Below are positions 35,511 through 44,161 of a stretch of 64,000 nt of DNA, piece after piece. Positions within the stretch are counted from its first letter, which is position 1. Each line of letters begins with the position of its first letter. Origin of the DNA: an uncultured Opitutia bacterium (GTDB lineage: Bacteria; Verrucomicrobiota; Verrucomicrobiia; Opitutales; CAJWYM01); contig CAJWYM010000007.1 in NCBI GenBank assembly GCA_913049555.1, positions 17,306 through 81,305 of the forward strand. The letters are read 5' to 3'. The notes under the pieces are model-generated. The model made no database searches. It had not been told where the DNA came from and saw nothing but the letters and a program-made list of their open reading frames with translations. The translations under genes were made by a program, and so were the position numbers.

Positions 35511-37817
35511 TCAATTATTACTCGTTTTTTCTAGGGGATCAATTGGAATCTTTATAATAAATGTAGTTCCTTGTCCGAAATCACTCTTAAATTCAATGGT
35601 CCCATCATGTTTATCTTTAATTACAGAGTGAGCAATTGCTAGGCCTTGGCCCGTTCCCTTTCCTACTTTTTTTGTAGTAAAGAATGGATCAAAAATTTTA
35701 TTATGAATCTCTTTCTTAATTCCAATTCCGCTGTCAGAGATTTCAACAAAAGCATAGCTTTTGTTGTGGTACGTTTTTATGGCAATTTTACCAAGCTTAG
35801 ATGAATTTTCACCCTCCTTGTCTTGGATTGCATGACAAGCATTGAGGATTAGGTTTAACATTGCTTGGTTGAATTCGTCAGGTAGACACCATACAGGAGG
35901 TAAACTCAGATCAAAGTTTTTTTCCATTTCTGCGACATATTTCCATTCATTACGAGAAACTGTAATTGTGCTGGCTATTATGTTGTTTAAATCTATGTGA
36001 ATTTTCTTAGCGGTCCCTGGGTGAGAAAAGTCTTTCATTGACTGGACAATCTTGGAAACACTGGAAACCCCCTCTAAGGATTGTTTTATAGCGAGCGGTA
36101 TCTCTTCTAATAAAAAGTCTAAATCCAAGTTACCAATAAATTTATCTATATTTGAAATTAATTTTTCATCTTTTTTATTGGACAAACAAGATTTGTGGAG
36201 CAACAGCAATTTATTGATCAGTTCTCCGAGATCTTTAAAATAATCTCCAATAAAACGTATATTATCTCCAACATATTGAACTGGCGTATTGATTTCATGA
36301 GCAACCCCTGCGGCGAGTTGACCAATGGACTCTAGTTTTTGACCATGTCGTAGTTGAATCTCCATGAAGTCTCGTTCTTTCTCAGCAGTTTTCCTTGCGG
36401 TTGAATCTGTCAATATTCCATCCCATAAAATAGAGCCATCGCCTAATTCCTCAGGACGAGCAAGACAATTAAGCCAAATCGTTTGGTCTTTGATTTGCAT
36501 TCTTCCTTCCCAGAACCAAGGTCTTTTCAGTTTAGAAGAGACTTCCATTGATTTATAAAAATTTTCAGCATCTTCTGGGTGAATCAAAGATAGGAACAAA
36601 TTTGGATTTTCTTCAATTTCCTCAAATGAATGGCCGAAAAATCCCTTACAAGCCGGACTCATATAAGGAAATAAAATCGGAGATTTATTTAGGCGGGACA
36701 TTTGAAAAATTACCCCGGGAACATTGGCTGCAAGTTTGTTGAAACGTTGGTTTGTTTCTCTCAATTCTTGTTCTTTAATACTGAGCTCTTCGGTCTTTTT
36801 TTTAATTTCAGTTATGTCCCGTATGATCGTTGAAATATATCCAACATTCCCTTTGGAATTCTTGTGAACTTGTATCAACTGTGAAGTGGGAATTTCCCTG
36901 CCATCTTGAGTAATTAAGGCCGTTTCACCTTTCCAAGAACCTAACTTAATCGCAATAGGGATTCCTTCATCTTTCAGAAGCTTAATGGTCCATGCTGGAA
37001 AACATTTTCTTAATGAATTCATGGTTTCTTGAGCTTCTTTACATTCCTGAAATCCTTGAAATTGAATTTCTTTGGGACCGTTAATATGAAGGAGGTCCCG
37101 TCCCTGTTGATTTAAATAAAAAAGATTTTCTAATTTTATATCCGTTACAGCCACAATATCTATGCTACAATCTAAAATCTCAATCAGTCTTTGAACCGTT
37201 TCTTCGACTCCTTGGAGTTCTTTTTTTTTGGCAATTTGAGCGTGTATGATCGTTTTAAAGGTTCCAAGATCTTTCGGGGAGGGCTTTAAAATATATGCAT
37301 GTGCACCATTTTCCAAACCGGTTGCAAGTTCTTTTGGGAAACCAATAATTGCATTTTCAATCAAGTTGCACTCCATTTGAGAGATTTCTAACAAGATTGC
37401 TTTGTTAATCAAAAATGTTTCTTCCTCTTCGTTGATAATTTTGTCAGCCCAGATCGCTCTCACTGCATCAATGTAGATTTGATATTTTTTGTCTGCGCGA
37501 TTTATTTTACCCTCTAAAAGTTTTATAATCTCTTCATTTTTTACATCATTCTGGTAATTAGTTTTTTTGTCTGTATTAACAATTACTCTGGCAGCTGCGG
37601 TGGATTGGTCATTGTTTAAAATGGAGAGCAGTCTGTAATTGTCTTCTTCTGCTAATTTGTAATCCAAAATGATAATATCAGGACGTAAAATTCTAGCAAT
37701 GTCCAAGCCTTGAGTGCTTGTGGTAGATCCTGAGACTTTAAAGCCCTCATTTTCAAGAGCATCGGCCATACATGTAAGCAGATCGATGTTCGGTTCTAAA
37801 ATTAAAGCTTTTGGCAT
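35511..37817 (-). CDS. PAS-containing sensor histidine kinase with split N-terminal receiver domain
   Basis: A 768-residue cytoplasmic protein with no transmembrane segments. The N-terminal receiver has probable phosphoacceptor Asp52 (IIILDYKL) and resumes at ATGLENGAHAYILKP with conserved Lys178. Between them (about residues 83-158) is a helical insertion containing AVRAIWADKIINEEEETFLINKAI, which resembles TerB-like segments. Two PAS domains follow (about 210-330 and 365-480). A HisKA domain with GVAHEINTPVQY near 507 and a HATPase domain with NLILNACHAIQD, DSGIGIKKE and GKGTGQGLA end the protein. It should phosphorylate the adjacent HDOD regulator. It lies 24 bases after the 132-residue gene. 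Confidence 0.88.
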   Translation of the reverse strand: MPKALILEPNIDLLTCMADALENEGFKVSGSTTSTQGLDIARILRPDIIILDYKLAEEDNYRLLSILNNDQSTAAARVIVNTDKKTNYQNDVKNEEIIKLLEGKINRADKKYQIYIDAVRAIWADKIINEEEETFLINKAILLEISQMECNLIENAIIGFPKELATGLENGAHAYILKPSPKDLGTFKTIIHAQIAKKKELQGVEETVQRLIEILDCSIDIVAVTDIKLENLFYLNQQGRDLLHINGPKEIQFQGFQECKEAQETMNSLRKCFPAWTIKLLKDEGIPIAIKLGSWKGETALITQDGREIPTSQLIQVHKNSKGNVGYISTIIRDITEIKKKTEELSIKEQELRETNQRFNKLAANVPGVIFQMSRLNKSPILFPYMSPACKGFFGHSFEEIEENPNLFLSLIHPEDAENFYKSMEVSSKLKRPWFWEGRMQIKDQTIWLNCLARPEELGDGSILWDGILTDSTARKTAEKERDFMEIQLRHGQKLESIGQLAAGVAHEINTPVQYVGDNIRFIGDYFKDLGELINKLLLLHKSCLSNKKDEKLISNIDKFIGNLDLDFLLEEIPLAIKQSLEGVSSVSKIVQSMKDFSHPGTAKKIHIDLNNIIASTITVSRNEWKYVAEMEKNFDLSLPPVWCLPDEFNQAMLNLILNACHAIQDKEGENSSKLGKIAIKTYHNKSYAFVEISDSGIGIKKEIHNKIFDPFFTTKKVGKGTGQGLAIAHSVIKDKHDGTIEFKSDFGQGTTFIIKIPIDPLEKTSNN

Positions 37818-37841
37818 AAAAAAGGAGCTCCAGCTAATGAA

Positions 37842-38240
37842 CTAATTAATTCTGTCTCCATTGGATAAGGTATACTGTTCTTTTATCTCACCTTCGGTGT
37901 TACTAATAGTAACTTCGGCAACTTGCTGGTTGTCTTTATTTTTAATTTCAGCTTCATGAATGAATGTTTCTTGGGTTTGAGCGAGGGTTTCTTCATCTAC
38001 ACTGAATTCGGTTCTTTCGGATCGGGTGCATATCAAATGACCGGTTCCATAGATTTTTATTGTAAAATCTGCGAAAGTTTTGGTCTCCTCGTTTTCAATG
38101 CTTCCCTCTATGCTAATTATGTGACCTTCTTTTTCACAGTCATATTGTCTAGCAAAAAAACCGTTGAGGCCAGAATGATTGAGTATGGTATTGACTTGAT
38201 CTTGTGGCAATCCATAGAGGGGATCGGTGAGTTCGAACAT
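37842..38240 (-). CDS. Hypothetical protein (132 aa)
   Basis: A small acidic protein with probable beta-rich structure (repeated short strands such as FADFTIKIYGTGHLICT). It has no signal peptide and no motif I recognise. It sits just upstream of the histidine kinase and downstream of pyrC on the same strand, so it could be part of the signalling unit. A frame on the opposite strand covers the same bases and is judged to be a shadow. Confidence 0.55.
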   Translation of the reverse strand: MFELTDPLYGLPQDQVNTILNHSGLNGFFARQYDCEKEGHIISIEGSIENEETKTFADFTIKIYGTGHLICTRSERTEFSVDEETLAQTQETFIHEAEIKNKDNQQVAEVTISNTEGEIKEQYTLSNGDRIN

Positions 38241-38355
38241 AATTTTTGGTTTTATTAGTTAATCGGAAGTAAAATTGAGATGGATTTCAGAAGATTTTTA
38301 AAATCTGAACCAAAAAAACTTTTTCATCTTGTGGATATAAAATGGAACGAGACAT

Positions 38356-39687
38356 TTATCTATTGATTCCAATGCGTTTGCCTACTTGATCACTGCATAT
38401 TTTTCCATTTTTGTAACAGATTTCTCCAGAAACAATTGTGGTATCAATTGAAGATCTAAAGGTTTCCCCTTCGAATGGAGACCATCCGCATTTGTATAGG
38501 ATATCATTTTTATTAATAATTGTTGGTTTTCTACAATCAACAATTACTAAATCAGCCCAATAGCCTTCTCTAATATAGCCTCGATCAATAATTTTGAATC
38601 GATCAGCGACAGCATGACTTGTTTTTTGAGCAATCAAAGCGAGATCAAAAATTTGTTTGTGATAAAACTCTAAAAGCATCAACAGTGAGTGTTGAATGAG
38701 AGGAAGTCCAGAGGGAGCATAAAAGTAGGTGTTTTGCTTTTCTTCCCAAAGGTGAGGGGCATGGTCGGTGGCAATAATATCAATCTGATTGTCGAGAACG
38801 GCAGAGATTAATGCCTGCTGGTCCATTTCAGTTTTGACAGAAGGATTGCACTTGATAAGGGCTCCTTTGTCTTTGTAGTGATTGTCATTCAAGTAGAGAT
38901 GATGGACACAGGCTTCGGCAGTGATTTGTTTGCCTTCTAAGGATGAAGAAGTAAAAAGCTCCAGTTCTTTTTTTGTTGTGATGTGTAAAATATGAAGTTG
39001 AGCTCCTGTTTTTTTGGCCAATTCAACCGCCATAGAACTTGATTTATAGCAAGCTTCTTCGCTTCGAATCATAGGGTGTCTGGTAAATGGAATATTTTCT
39101 CCGTATCGCTCCTTGTACTTAAATTCGTTTACCAGAATAGTCGGGGTATCTTCGCAGTGGGTAGCAATAATTGAAGGAGCATTTCGGTAAATCTGCTCTA
39201 AAACATCGGGTGCATCTACTAGCATGTTACCAGTAGACGATCCCATGAAAATTTTTATGCCACAAGCGGTTTTGGGGTTCAATTTTTTAATTTGGTCTAA
39301 ATTATCAACCGTAGCTCCTAGGTAGAAAGAGTAGTTTGCTAATGAATTTTTGGAGGCAATTGAAAATTTATTTTCTAATTTTTCGATTGTGGTTGATTGA
39401 GGGTTCGTATTGGGCATCTCCATGAAGGTCGTAATTCCGCCAGCGACTGCTGCTCTCGATTCCGTGTAGATGTTTGCTTTTTGGGTCATACCTGGTTCAC
39501 GAAAGTGAACTTGATCATCAATCAAACCTGGAAGGATTTTCATTCCTGTTGCATCAATTGTGTTTTGAACGGACATGTGAGATAAGTCAGGATCAATCCT
39601 TTCAATGCGGCCATTTTTGATATACAAGTCCATTGGTTTAATTCTGCCTTCATTGACGATTGAACCATTAAGAATAAGTAATGACAT
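38356..39687 (-). CDS. pyrC: Dihydroorotase (class I type)
   Basis: A 443-residue amidohydrolase. Features include GLIDDQVHFREPG near residue 56, the carboxylated Lys in CGIKIFMGSSTG, metal His in IATHCED and HILHITTKKE, and the catalytic Asp in ATDHAPH near 305. It cyclises carbamoyl-aspartate to dihydroorotate. The first metal motif reads DQVH instead of the usual HxH; from memory the same sequence occurs in Bacteroidota dihydroorotases, so it is probably functional. pyrE is elsewhere in the window. The gene is divergent to the TPR gene, with about 130 bases between. Confidence 0.93.
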   Translation of the reverse strand: MSLLILNGSIVNEGRIKPMDLYIKNGRIERIDPDLSHMSVQNTIDATGMKILPGLIDDQVHFREPGMTQKANIYTESRAAVAGGITTFMEMPNTNPQSTTIEKLENKFSIASKNSLANYSFYLGATVDNLDQIKKLNPKTACGIKIFMGSSTGNMLVDAPDVLEQIYRNAPSIIATHCEDTPTILVNEFKYKERYGENIPFTRHPMIRSEEACYKSSSMAVELAKKTGAQLHILHITTKKELELFTSSSLEGKQITAEACVHHLYLNDNHYKDKGALIKCNPSVKTEMDQQALISAVLDNQIDIIATDHAPHLWEEKQNTYFYAPSGLPLIQHSLLMLLEFYHKQIFDLALIAQKTSHAVADRFKIIDRGYIREGYWADLVIVDCRKPTIINKNDILYKCGWSPFEGETFRSSIDTTIVSGEICYKNGKICSDQVGKRIGINR

Positions 39688-39819
39688 AGGTAAATTTTGT
39701 ATAATTTAAGGAGTAGATATCAACATTATAAAGATTATCGAAGTACAAAGAGAAAACAATTAAAAAGAGTAAATTCTCGATTGGCATGGATCGGTTGATT
39801 GGATAATTTAAAAATTAAT

Positions 39820-41871
39820 ATGAGCGAACATTTACTATTGAAACAGGCACTCAGCTTTCACCAGAATGGAGATTTGAATCATGCAGAGAAATTATACAAT
39901 GCAGTCCTTAGAACGAATCCTAGGAATAGTGAAGCTCTTCATTTTCTGGGTATTTTAGCGCAACAACTAGGGCTTTTAGATAGAGCGATTGAACTTGTTA
40001 AACAGGCTTCCTCCATAAATCCTAAAAGGATTGATTACCAAATCTCATTGGGTAAATTGTATCGATCTAACGGAAATTTAGATTTGGCTGTCAAATGTTT
40101 CAAAAAAATATTTCGTTTGGAAGAAAATCAAACAGAAGTCCTTTTAAACTTAGGTGCCGTTTATTTAGATAGTGGTAAACCAAAAGAAGCACTTCCTTTA
40201 TTTCGTAAATTAGCAAAACTGGACAAAAATTCTGCATCCGCTTACTACCATATTGGGCTTGCTTGTAGTCGAATGAACAAAATGGAAGAAGCAAAACGTT
40301 CTTACCTAAAAGCTTTAACTTTGAAACCTGATTATGAAGATGCTTGTAATAATTTAGGTCTATTGTTGGAGAAAGATTCTTTGAGATCTCAATCGATTCA
40401 TTTAATCATTGAATATTTGAACAAGAACGACTCATCCAAGCTAAAAATATTATTAGCAAACCTATATCAGAGAGAGGAGGATTTTGAAAATGCAATTCTA
40501 TGTTACACAGAGGAATTAGAAGCAGGCAATAAGAGCCTGGAAGTTTTAATCAATTTAAGTGGTTGTTTAAAAAATACCGGCGATTGGGTTCAAGCTGAAA
40601 AGTTGCTTTTAGATGCCTGCGCCAATTATACTGAATCATTGGAGCCATTTTTGAATCTAGGAATCTTTTATATTGATTCTAAGCGATTTGAAGAAGCGGT
40701 TGAGGTTCTTAAAAAGGGGCTGTGTGTGTCTCAATCGATCCTTGTTTTAAAAAGCTTGGGTTCCGCGTATTTTAAATTGATGGAGTTCGATCAGTCGATA
40801 TCCGCTTATAAGAAAGTTCTATTGATAGATCCAATCAATGTAGATGCACTACGAGGTTTATCCCTAGTTTATCATGAGCAATTAGATTTAGTTGCGGCTG
40901 AGTCAAACCTTCAGCTTGCTTTGAATTTAAACCCTAAGAATCCTGAGGTTCATAGCAGTTACGCATTTCTGAAATTGCAAAGAGAAGATTATTTGGAAGG
41001 ATTTAAAGAATATGAATGGCGTTTTAAATGCGAAGGTTTTACTTCCTCTCTAGACCATTTGAATTCTAAAAAATGGGAGGGGGAAGAGATCTTTGATAAA
41101 ATCCTCTTTATAGCATCGGAGCAAGGCTTTGGAGATGTCTTACAGTTTCTTAGGTTCATTCCACAATTGAAGAAAGTAGGTGTAAAAAAAGTGATCGTTG
41201 AAGTTCAGGAGTCTTTACTTCCATTAGTTTCTTTGCAGGAGTCCGTCGACGAGTGGGTTATAAAAGGAAACACAATCCCGTCTTATGATGTTTATTGTCC
41301 GTTGATGAGTTTGCCATATTGCTTAAAGACAAACTCTAAAAATGTTCCGTCTACAACTCCTATTCAATTAGACTTATCAAGAAAAATTTCACTTCCTCAA
41401 CAGGAGGGAAATGGACTGAAAGTTGGAATTGTTTGGGCGGGAAACCCAATCCAAGTCAATGATGCCAATCGTTCTATGAATTTGGTAGAAATGGATTATT
41501 TGTTCCAACAAAAAGGAATCCTTTTTTATTCTCTACAAATTGGAAATAGAGAAATCGATATTAAAAATAATAAACTGGAAAAGCGAATTCACTCACTCGC
41601 CCCTCATATAAAAGATTTTCATGATTCAGCCATATTGATGGAACAATTGGATCTCGTGATTACTGTTTGTACTTCTACTGCCCACCTTGCAGGTTTCTTA
41701 GGGATTCCTTGTTGGACACTCTTGTGTTTTAATCCAGATTGGAGATGGGGTTTAAAAAGGAAGGATTCATTGTGGTATCCAAATACAAGGCTTTTTAGGC
41801 AAAATAAACCTCGTGATTGGACTTCAGTCATTGAAGAGGTTGTATCAGAACTCAAAAAACTAAAAGGGTAA
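39820..41871 (+). CDS. TPR-repeat protein with glycosyltransferase-9-like C-terminal domain
   Basis: A 683-residue protein starting at the ATG at 39820 (an upstream TTG at 39799 is in frame). Residues about 1-420 are tandem TPR repeats (for example RNSEALHFLGILAQQLGLLDRAIEL and NQTEVLLNLGAVYLDSGKPKEALPL). The C-terminal ~250 residues resemble GT9/heptosyltransferase-like domains, with ASEQGFGDVLQFLRFIP, KVGIVWAGNP and TVCTSTAHLAGFLGIP. Proteins of this plan are common in PVC and cyanobacteria and may glycosylate proteins or lipids; substrate is unknown. Confidence 0.85.
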   Translation: MSEHLLLKQALSFHQNGDLNHAEKLYNAVLRTNPRNSEALHFLGILAQQLGLLDRAIELVKQASSINPKRIDYQISLGKLYRSNGNLDLAVKCFKKIFRLEENQTEVLLNLGAVYLDSGKPKEALPLFRKLAKLDKNSASAYYHIGLACSRMNKMEEAKRSYLKALTLKPDYEDACNNLGLLLEKDSLRSQSIHLIIEYLNKNDSSKLKILLANLYQREEDFENAILCYTEELEAGNKSLEVLINLSGCLKNTGDWVQAEKLLLDACANYTESLEPFLNLGIFYIDSKRFEEAVEVLKKGLCVSQSILVLKSLGSAYFKLMEFDQSISAYKKVLLIDPINVDALRGLSLVYHEQLDLVAAESNLQLALNLNPKNPEVHSSYAFLKLQREDYLEGFKEYEWRFKCEGFTSSLDHLNSKKWEGEEIFDKILFIASEQGFGDVLQFLRFIPQLKKVGVKKVIVEVQESLLPLVSLQESVDEWVIKGNTIPSYDVYCPLMSLPYCLKTNSKNVPSTTPIQLDLSRKISLPQQEGNGLKVGIVWAGNPIQVNDANRSMNLVEMDYLFQQKGILFYSLQIGNREIDIKNNKLEKRIHSLAPHIKDFHDSAILMEQLDLVITVCTSTAHLAGFLGIPCWTLLCFNPDWRWGLKRKDSLWYPNTRLFRQNKPRDWTSVIEEVVSELKKLKG

Positions 41872-41918
41872 ATTTCTATTTAAGGTTGATGAATTTGAAA
41901 TACCCATTCAACCATTGT

Positions 41919-43148
41919 CTAAGATTTTAGAGGATTGCCTTGTTTTAAATATCTGGATCTCAATCGGAGGCCTTGAAGCTTGATAAAACCAGTGGCATCG
42001 TCTGGATCATAATCGCTTTTCACTCCCTCCATCGAGGCGATCTCCTCATCATACATTGAATAGTCGGACTTGCGACCCACAGTGATGACATTGCCTTTAT
42101 AGAGTTTTAATCGAACCGTTCCCGTGATCGATCGTTGGCTGTTATCAATTAGAGCTTGCAGAGCTTCTCTTTCTGGTGCGAACCAAAAACCATTGTATAT
42201 TAATTCTGCATATTTAGGGATTAGACTGTCTCTTAGATGCATCAATTCACGGTCCATGGCAAGTGATTCTATTTGCCTGTGAGCATGGACCAAAATGGTG
42301 CCGCCCGGAGTCTCATAAACGCCGCGACTCTTCATACCTACAAAACGATTTTCTACGAGATCCACTCTTCCTATACCATGTTTTCCAGCGATTTTGTTGA
42401 GAGATTTTAAGACAGCAGATGGAACCATTCTTCTATTGTTAATAGCTACACAATCTCCCTGTTCAAAATGTAATTCAATGTATTCTGCTTGATCTGGGGC
42501 CTCTTCTGGATCTTGTGTCAACTTAAACATAGACTTGTTGTCTGAAGTTGTAGGATCAAACCAAGGATCCTCTAAAATTCCTGCTTCATAAGAGATATGA
42601 AGCAGATTTCTATCCATTGAATAGGGTTTACTAGCACTTGCCTCTACATTTATATTATTTTCAGCACAGTATTGGATCATCTCCTTTCGGCCGGGAAATT
42701 CATTTCTAAATTCCTTCATTCTCCATGGGGATATAATCCTAATATCTGGAGCCAATGCAGCATAAGCAAGTTCGAAACGAACTTGGTCATTGCCTTTGCC
42801 AGTGGCTCCATGGGAAACCGCGTCCGCCGATTCCTTTCTCACGATATCAATATGTGCCTTGCCGATAAGGGGTCTGGCGATAGAGGTGCCTAGAAAATAT
42901 TGTCCCTCATAAATCGCATTTGCCCGAATCATTGGATAAATAAAATCAGCTGCAAATTCATCCACTAAGTCCAAAGTGTAATGCTTGGAAGCTCCCGTTG
43001 CTCTTGCTTTTTCTTCTAGCCCCTCTAGTTCTTCTTCTTGCCCAACATCAGCAGCAAAAGTGATGATTTCAGCAGAATATTTCTTTTTTAACCAAGATAC
43101 TAAAACGGAGGTATCGAGACCTCCTGAGTAAGCTAGAACAATTTTCAT
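41919..43148 (-). CDS. argG: Argininosuccinate synthase
   Basis: A 409-residue enzyme of normal length. The ATP-binding [10 protein letters not shown] is at residues 5-14, with [25 protein letters not shown] and the IISPWR segment all conserved. It condenses citrulline and aspartate using ATP. It begins nine bases after the lipoprotein gene and is probably co-transcribed with clpB, an unusual partner. Confidence 0.98.
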   Translation of the reverse strand: MKIVLAYSGGLDTSVLVSWLKKKYSAEIITFAADVGQEEELEGLEEKARATGASKHYTLDLVDEFAADFIYPMIRANAIYEGQYFLGTSIARPLIGKAHIDIVRKESADAVSHGATGKGNDQVRFELAYAALAPDIRIISPWRMKEFRNEFPGRKEMIQYCAENNINVEASASKPYSMDRNLLHISYEAGILEDPWFDPTTSDNKSMFKLTQDPEEAPDQAEYIELHFEQGDCVAINNRRMVPSAVLKSLNKIAGKHGIGRVDLVENRFVGMKSRGVYETPGGTILVHAHRQIESLAMDRELMHLRDSLIPKYAELIYNGFWFAPEREALQALIDNSQRSITGTVRLKLYKGNVITVGRKSDYSMYDEEIASMEGVKSDYDPDDATGFIKLQGLRLRSRYLKQGNPLKS

Positions 43149-43157
43149 AAATGGATG

Positions 43158-44159
43158 TTAAGGGTTGTTATAAATTGATTGAATTGGTAAAAACCGAGAA
43201 GAATAATTCAATGTTAAGGGATTAAAATTTGCAATCATAGACTCTCCTTCACGTATCAGAATTTCACATTGGATTCCGAGTTTTTTTTGCAAATGAAAAT
43301 AGGTCATACTTTCAGAAAAGTCTTCAGTCGATGAAATGGATGCAGATAAAGATGGAAATGGGGTTTTCTTTAGGGCTTTGAAAAGTACTGGAGCCACTTG
43401 AATTTCAAGTAGATTCTTTTTTTCTAAACTATAAAAAGAGAGCTTATTTCGGTTTGGAAAATCAAAGAGTGGCGCAGGTTTTTTTCGTGACAACCAAACG
43501 CCCTTAGTAAATGGAGTCTCCAGAAATCTATTAGGATCGAGTATAGTTTGTTTATCTTTAGGTGAAATTTGGTTTTCCTCTTGGTCGAGAATTTGAAATA
43601 ATTTGTTCAGTAAAACGAATAAAATGAAATCACATTCTTGAGAAGTTTTGAATTCAATGGAGTGATTTGCGCTTTCTTTGAAGATAGAATTTAATTTACT
43701 GCTGATTCCCTCACTCAAGTTCATTTTAAAAGTGGAACTGTCTAAAAGTAAATAGTACAGCTTTTTGTTTTCGGGCATGGGGATAAAATCTAAAATCGCA
43801 TTTTCCATAAGATTATTCATCAAATAAATACCCAAAACTTTTTTCTGAAGAATCTCTTGTATCTTTTTTGGGAATTTTTCTGCGTTGGATAGGATTTTTG
43901 CAATTTCTTTTTGACTGGGTGTGTGAGGCGTATAATCCTTTCTTTTGTGTAATATTTGCCATTTCGTTCTTAAAAAATGGGGTAAAGGATGAATTCGATC
44001 TATTAAAGGGAACAAGGTGGAAGAACCTTTAAAAGCATCAATCTCAAATTGCCGAGTCAATTCAAGGGTTCTTTCCTGTAATTTTACATCCTCACTTTTC
44101 CAGCAACCAATTGAAAAAAAGAGAAACATAGAAAAAATGGAGTGAGCAAGACCCTTCAT
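43158..44159 (-). CDS. Predicted lipoprotein, unknown function
   Basis: A 333-residue protein with an N-terminal signal peptide ending in a lipobox (FSIGC, Cys19). The mature part is rich in Lys and Leu and probably helical in its first half. No motif is recognised. It sits two bases after clpB and nine before argG. Its link to either is unclear. Confidence 0.65.
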   Translation of the reverse strand: MKGLAHSIFSMFLFFSIGCWKSEDVKLQERTLELTRQFEIDAFKGSSTLFPLIDRIHPLPHFLRTKWQILHKRKDYTPHTPSQKEIAKILSNAEKFPKKIQEILQKKVLGIYLMNNLMENAILDFIPMPENKKLYYLLLDSSTFKMNLSEGISSKLNSIFKESANHSIEFKTSQECDFILFVLLNKLFQILDQEENQISPKDKQTILDPNRFLETPFTKGVWLSRKKPAPLFDFPNRNKLSFYSLEKKNLLEIQVAPVLFKALKKTPFPSLSASISSTEDFSESMTYFHLQKKLGIQCEILIREGESMIANFNPLTLNYSSRFLPIQSIYNNP

Positions 44160-44161
44160 TT

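Noticed and set aside
37923..38258. 111-codon plus-strand frame
   Set aside because: Exact antisense shadow of the 132-residue gene on the minus strand, which has the better composition.
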